A stretch of DNA of 27,090 nt from Candidatus Izemoplasmatales bacterium (GTDB lineage: Bacteria > Bacillota_I > Bacilli_A > Izemoplasmatales > Hujiaoplasmataceae), in the NCBI GenBank assembly GCA_028691335.1, contig JAQUZK010000001.1:1-27090 (forward strand), read 5' to 3'. A program made the position numbers and the translations under genes. Below are positions 24,884 to 27,090 of this stretch, piece by piece (position 1 is the first letter of the stretch; each line of letters begins with the position of its first letter). The notes beneath the pieces were generated by a model, which saw only the letters and a list, made by a program, of their open reading frames with translations, had not been told where the DNA came from and made no database searches.

Positions 24884-26056
24884 TCATTGCGATTTTAAAT
24901 ATTTTTCAATACTTTCAACATCCTTATCGCCTCTACCAGAAAGATTAACTATAACACTTTTATCTTTTGGAAGTTTCTTAGCTAACTTCATTGCATAAGC
25001 CACTGCGTGAGCTGATTCTATAGCGGGGATTATTCCTTCTGTTTTTGATAAAACTTGAAAAGCTTCGACAGCTTCCCTATCAGATATAGCAAAATAGTTA
25101 ACTCGATTTGTTTCCTTTAAATATGCGTGTTCTGGGCCTACACCGGGATAATCTAACCCTGCACTAATAGAATAAACTTCTTTGATTCTATCATGTTCAT
25201 CTAGTAAAACTTTAGTTCTCATACCATGAATTACGCCTGTTCTTCCGAGGCTTAATGTAGCTGCGTTTTGGTTGGTCTGTAATCCTTTACCAGCTGCTTC
25301 AACTCCGATTAAATTTACACTTTGATCTTCTAAAAATTCATTAAAGAAGCCCATCGCATTCGATCCTCCACCAACACAAGCTACCAAATAATCTGGAAGT
25401 TTATTTTCTTTTTCAAAAAATTGTTGCTTCGTTTCTTCACCAATTATTTTTTGAAAATATTTAACAATAGTCGGGTATGGATGTGGACCAACTACACTTC
25501 CTAATAGATAAAAAGTATCATCGATCCTTTTTACCCATTCATCTATAGCTACATCTACTGCATCGGCTAAAGACTTAGAACCTTGATTAACTCCAGTAAC
25601 CTTAGCACCTAGCATTTCCATTTTGAAAACATTTAGCTTTTGTCTTTCAATATCTAAACTTCCTTGAAATATCTCACATTCCATACCAAACATAGCTGCG
25701 GCAGTAGCTGTGGCTACTCCATGTTGTCCAGCTCCAGTTTCGGCTATAATTTTCTTTTTACCCATTCTTTTAGCTAATAAAATTTGACCTATTGTGTTAT
25801 TAATCTTATGTGCTCCAGTATGATTCAAATCTTCTCTTTTTAAAAATATTTTCGCTCCACCGCATATATCACTTAGATTCTTTGCAAAATACAAAGATGA
25901 AGGTCTTCCTACATAATCTTTCAAATAATACAAATACTCATTTATAAACTCTGGATCTTTTATTGCATCCTGAAAAGCTTTTTCTAATTCATCCAATGCT
26001 TTTTTTACTTCTTCGGGTACGAACTGCCCGCCAAATTTCCCAAATTGAAATTTCAT
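24884..26056 (-). CDS. trpB: Tryptophan synthase beta subunit
   Basis: A 390-residue PLP enzyme that joins indole and L-serine to tryptophan in the cytoplasm. The PLP lysine is Lys84 in HTGAHKINN. The catalytic glutamate is Glu106 in ETGAGQHGVATA, and the phosphate-binding loop GGGSNAMG is at 229-236. The C-terminal SGRGDKD motif is intact. Length and motifs fit the TrpB1 type that pairs with TrpA. No trpA or other trp gene lies on either side, so here it stands alone. ATG 26054-26056 follows AAGGAG. The stop is TGA directly followed by TAG. Expression is under the tryptophan T-box upstream. Confidence 0.96.
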   Translation of the reverse strand: MKFQFGKFGGQFVPEEVKKALDELEKAFQDAIKDPEFINEYLYYLKDYVGRPSSLYFAKNLSDICGGAKIFLKREDLNHTGAHKINNTIGQILLAKRMGKKKIIAETGAGQHGVATATAAAMFGMECEIFQGSLDIERQKLNVFKMEMLGAKVTGVNQGSKSLADAVDVAIDEWVKRIDDTFYLLGSVVGPHPYPTIVKYFQKIIGEETKQQFFEKENKLPDYLVACVGGGSNAMGFFNEFLEDQSVNLIGVEAAGKGLQTNQNAATLSLGRTGVIHGMRTKVLLDEHDRIKEVYSISAGLDYPGVGPEHAYLKETNRVNYFAISDREAVEAFQVLSKTEGIIPAIESAHAVAYAMKLAKKLPKDKSVIVNLSGRGDKDVESIEKYLKSQ

Positions 26057-26112
26057 AATTTTTTTCTCCTTATATTATTTTGTTTTTTTAACTGACATTT
26101 TTTTTCTTCTCT

Positions 26113-26124
26113 TCAAGGTCCCAT
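26113..26124 (-). other. Tiny reading frame with a strong ribosome binding site between the T-box and trpB
   Basis: After the T-box terminator the minus strand has AGGAG (26134-26138), nine bases, then ATG GGA CCT TGA. The three-codon frame is too short to be a normal gene. It may be a relic of a lost first gene of the operon or a small translated leader. trpB has its own separate AAGGAG site downstream. Confidence 0.3.
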
Positions 26125-26142
26125 ATTAATTATCTCCTAAAT

Positions 26143-26412
26143 AAAAAAAGCCCCTACAGAAAAATCTGTAGAGGACGATTTAAACTCGTGGTGCCACCTC
26201 ATATTCAGCTTTTAATTAAAAAAGCCCTTGTTCAAGTACAAAAAATATACTCTAGCTCTTGATAACGGAAGCTTCCGTGACGCCCTACTATTTTACTTCA
26301 AGCATCCTCTAACAAACCCATTCAGAAATAATCTTAGTTACTAGTTTTCACCAAACACTAGTTCTCTAAAAACAAAATTATCTCTTACTCACTTTTGTTT
26401 TAAACGATTTAA
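26143..26412 (-). ncRNA. T-box riboswitch specific for tRNA-Trp, upstream of trpB
   Basis: A full T-box leader on the minus strand. Stem I pairs AACAAA with TTTGTT and AGATAAT with ATTATTT. The internal loop has a GAGTA side and a TGAATGGG side, giving specifier TGG (plus strand 26318-26320). The distal stem has TTAGAGAAC and GGTGAAA. The core GAGGTGGCACCACGAG lies at 26185-26200. The antiterminator pairs GAGG with CCTC and ACGA with TCGT around bulge UGGC, whose C matches discriminator G73 of bacterial tRNA-Trp. The terminator is a 10-bp stem (26151-26160 with 26165-26174) plus seven U. Uncharged tRNA-Trp should switch on trpB. Confidence 0.95.
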
Positions 26413-26417
26413 AAGAT

Positions 26418-26446
26418 ATTGTATTCTATCCATAACCTTTTGTCAA
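26418..26446 (-). promoter_or_regulatory. Promoter of the trp T-box leader
   Basis: Minus strand TTGACA (26441-26446), 17-base spacer, TACAAT (26418-26423). Confidence 0.9.
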
Positions 26447-26495
26447 CAAACTTTTTTAAATCTTTTATCTATCATGTTCAATTTCATCGATTTAA

Positions 26496-26504
26496 TGGTA
26501 TAAT
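26496..26504 (+). promoter_or_regulatory. Extended -10 promoter of yerC
   Basis: TGGTATAAT with consensus TATAAT at 26499-26504. No good -35. It faces away from the trpB promoter about 50 bases to the left. Confidence 0.6.
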
Positions 26505-26524
26505 ATACTAAAGTGAGGTGGAAT

Positions 26525-26815
26525 ATGTATAAATCAAAATTCGCTAATGAAGATGTAGACCATTTGTATGAGGCTATTTTAAAACTAGAAAACTTAGAGG
26601 AGTGTTATCGTTTCTTTGAAGATCTTTGTACTATCAAAGAAATCCAAGATATGACTCAAAGATTAAAAGTCGCAGAGATGCTGCAGGTTAAAAAACCTTA
26701 TCAGGAAATAGTAAATAAAACAAAGGCATCTACCGCTACTATCGCAAGAGTAAATAAGTATTTAGTATATGGGGCTGAAGGGTACCATTTGATGTTTGAG
26801 AAATTTAAAAAATAA
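26525..26815 (+). CDS. yerC: TrpR-like regulator of the YerC/YecD family
   Basis: A 96-residue all-helical DNA-binding protein of the TrpR superfamily, closest in pattern to B. subtilis YerC. Family marks are LYEAILKLENLEECYRFFED, the LCTIKEIQDMTQRLKVAEML helix pair and the helix-turn-helix YQEIVNKTKASTATIARVNK. Full length. A GTG at 26513 is in frame but sits on the ribosome binding site, so ATG 26525, preceded by GAGGTG, is chosen. YerC proteins have no settled function and may not bind tryptophan as TrpR does. The divergent position next to trpB is suggestive. A terminator follows. Confidence 0.92.
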   Translation: MYKSKFANEDVDHLYEAILKLENLEECYRFFEDLCTIKEIQDMTQRLKVAEMLQVKKPYQEIVNKTKASTATIARVNKYLVYGAEGYHLMFEKFKK

Positions 26816-26838
26816 TTTAATTAAATCTTTTAAAAATG

Positions 26839-26896
26839 GGACTGTAAAGAAATGAAGAATTAAATCTCTTCATGGACTACACAGTCCTTTTTTCTT
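26839..26896 (+). terminator. Terminator of yerC at the border of the insertion sequence
   Basis: GGACTGT (26839-26845) pairs with ACAGTCC (26881-26887). Inside, ATGAAGA (26852-26858) pairs with TCTTCAT (26867-26873). A T run follows. On the minus strand the same structure is followed by a short T run, so it could also serve the transposase gene. Confidence 0.75.
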
Positions 26897-27090
26897 TATA
26901 AATGTGTATAACTCTCTAAAAATATCCGTTTTTGAGCATACTAAAAAGAGATTAGGTAAAACTTTTAGTTTTTCTAGTGGATAATTATTCTATGATTCTA
27001 TATCTTTTCTTATGATATTTCGCTAAATTATAACCGATTGCGATTAACGTAAGCTCAAACTTAACATTTTGAATACCACGACGCTTAAAT
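26897..27090 (-). mobile_element. 3' end of an IS1182-like insertion sequence (continues beyond window)
   Basis: Contains the transposase C-terminus plus an untranslated tail of about 90 bases. The outer end is not resolved: it could lie anywhere from about 26820 to 26980, because the left end needed for comparison of terminal repeats is outside the window. Confidence 0.5.
26985..27090 (-). CDS. Transposase, C-terminal fragment (IS1182-like DDE family), cut by the window edge
   Basis: The last 34 codons of a gene that enters from the right edge. They read FKRRGIQNVKFELTLIAIGY, then NLAKYHKKRYRIIE and a TAA stop at 26985-26987. The pattern R-R-G-hydrophobic-x-x-V-K-x-E-x-x-L-x-x-I-x-x-N-L-x-K-hydrophobic is typical of the C-terminus of IS1182-family DDE transposases (DDE_Tnp_1 group). 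The catalytic residues lie outside the window, so whether the copy is intact cannot be judged. No gene fragment shows disruption by it in this window. The element lies directly behind the yerC terminator. Confidence 0.7.
   Translation of the reverse strand, partial: FKRRGIQNVKFELTLIAIGYNLAKYHKKRYRIIE

Noticed and set aside
26513..26524. GTG start four codons upstream of the chosen yerC start
   Set aside because: These bases include the GAGGTG ribosome binding site of ATG 26525, and YerC homologues start near that ATG.
1..27090. CRISPR arrays, tRNA or rRNA genes, replication origin
   Set aside because: I saw no regularly spaced direct repeats, no cloverleaf-like CCA-ending sequence, no rRNA core sequence and no DnaA-box cluster.

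Overview
The window is AT-rich (about 30% G+C by eye) and has Gram-positive style signals: TTGACA/TATAAT promoters, strong AGGAGG-type ribosome binding sites, many intrinsic terminators and two T-box riboswitches. Surface lipoproteins carry InlB-type B repeats, tryptophan is encoded by TGG, and no gene depends on TGA as a sense codon. This fits a standard-code, wall-less or minimal-wall Mollicutes relative (Izemoplasmatales or Acholeplasmatales-like) or a related deep-branching Firmicute better than a Mycoplasma. The placement is inference. About 22 protein genes are visible, no rRNA or tRNA.

Left third (1-8240). A large surface lipoprotein runs off the left edge (B repeat plus degenerate RCC1-like propeller). 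Then follow a solitary ABC-type ATPase, a small four-helix membrane protein, an AadE/AadK-like nucleotidyltransferase, a TauE/SafE permease, a COG2509-type FAD dehydrogenase and the t6A enzyme TsaC/Sua5. Most are single-gene units with their own terminator.

Middle (8240-17300). A secreted lipoprotein nuclease (B repeat, OB-like domains, endonuclease I domain) lies next to an RND-efflux/TetR operon. That operon's promoter is followed at once by a GC-rich 18-bp perfect palindrome, the likely TetR operator. Divergent to it, a methionine-specific T-box controls metN-metI-metQ. Specifier ATG and antiterminator bulge UGGU both agree with tRNA-Met.

Right part (17300-27090). An AI-2E/PerM-family membrane protein, a BspA-like leucine-rich-repeat lipoprotein, a small unknown protein, a membrane-anchored HIRAN-like protein, a membrane pyrophosphatase (probably K+-independent), a GNAT acetyltransferase and a lone trpB under a tryptophan T-box (specifier TGG, bulge UGGC). 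Divergent from trpB is a TrpR-like gene of the YerC family. The window ends in the 3' end of an IS1182-like transposase.

The clearest regulatory stories are the two T-boxes, the TetR/RND operator and the yerC-trpB pair. The most unusual proteins are the multidomain nuclease, the HIRAN-like membrane protein and the propeller lipoprotein. I see no CRISPR array, toxin-antitoxin pair, prophage or recognisable multi-gene defence system.
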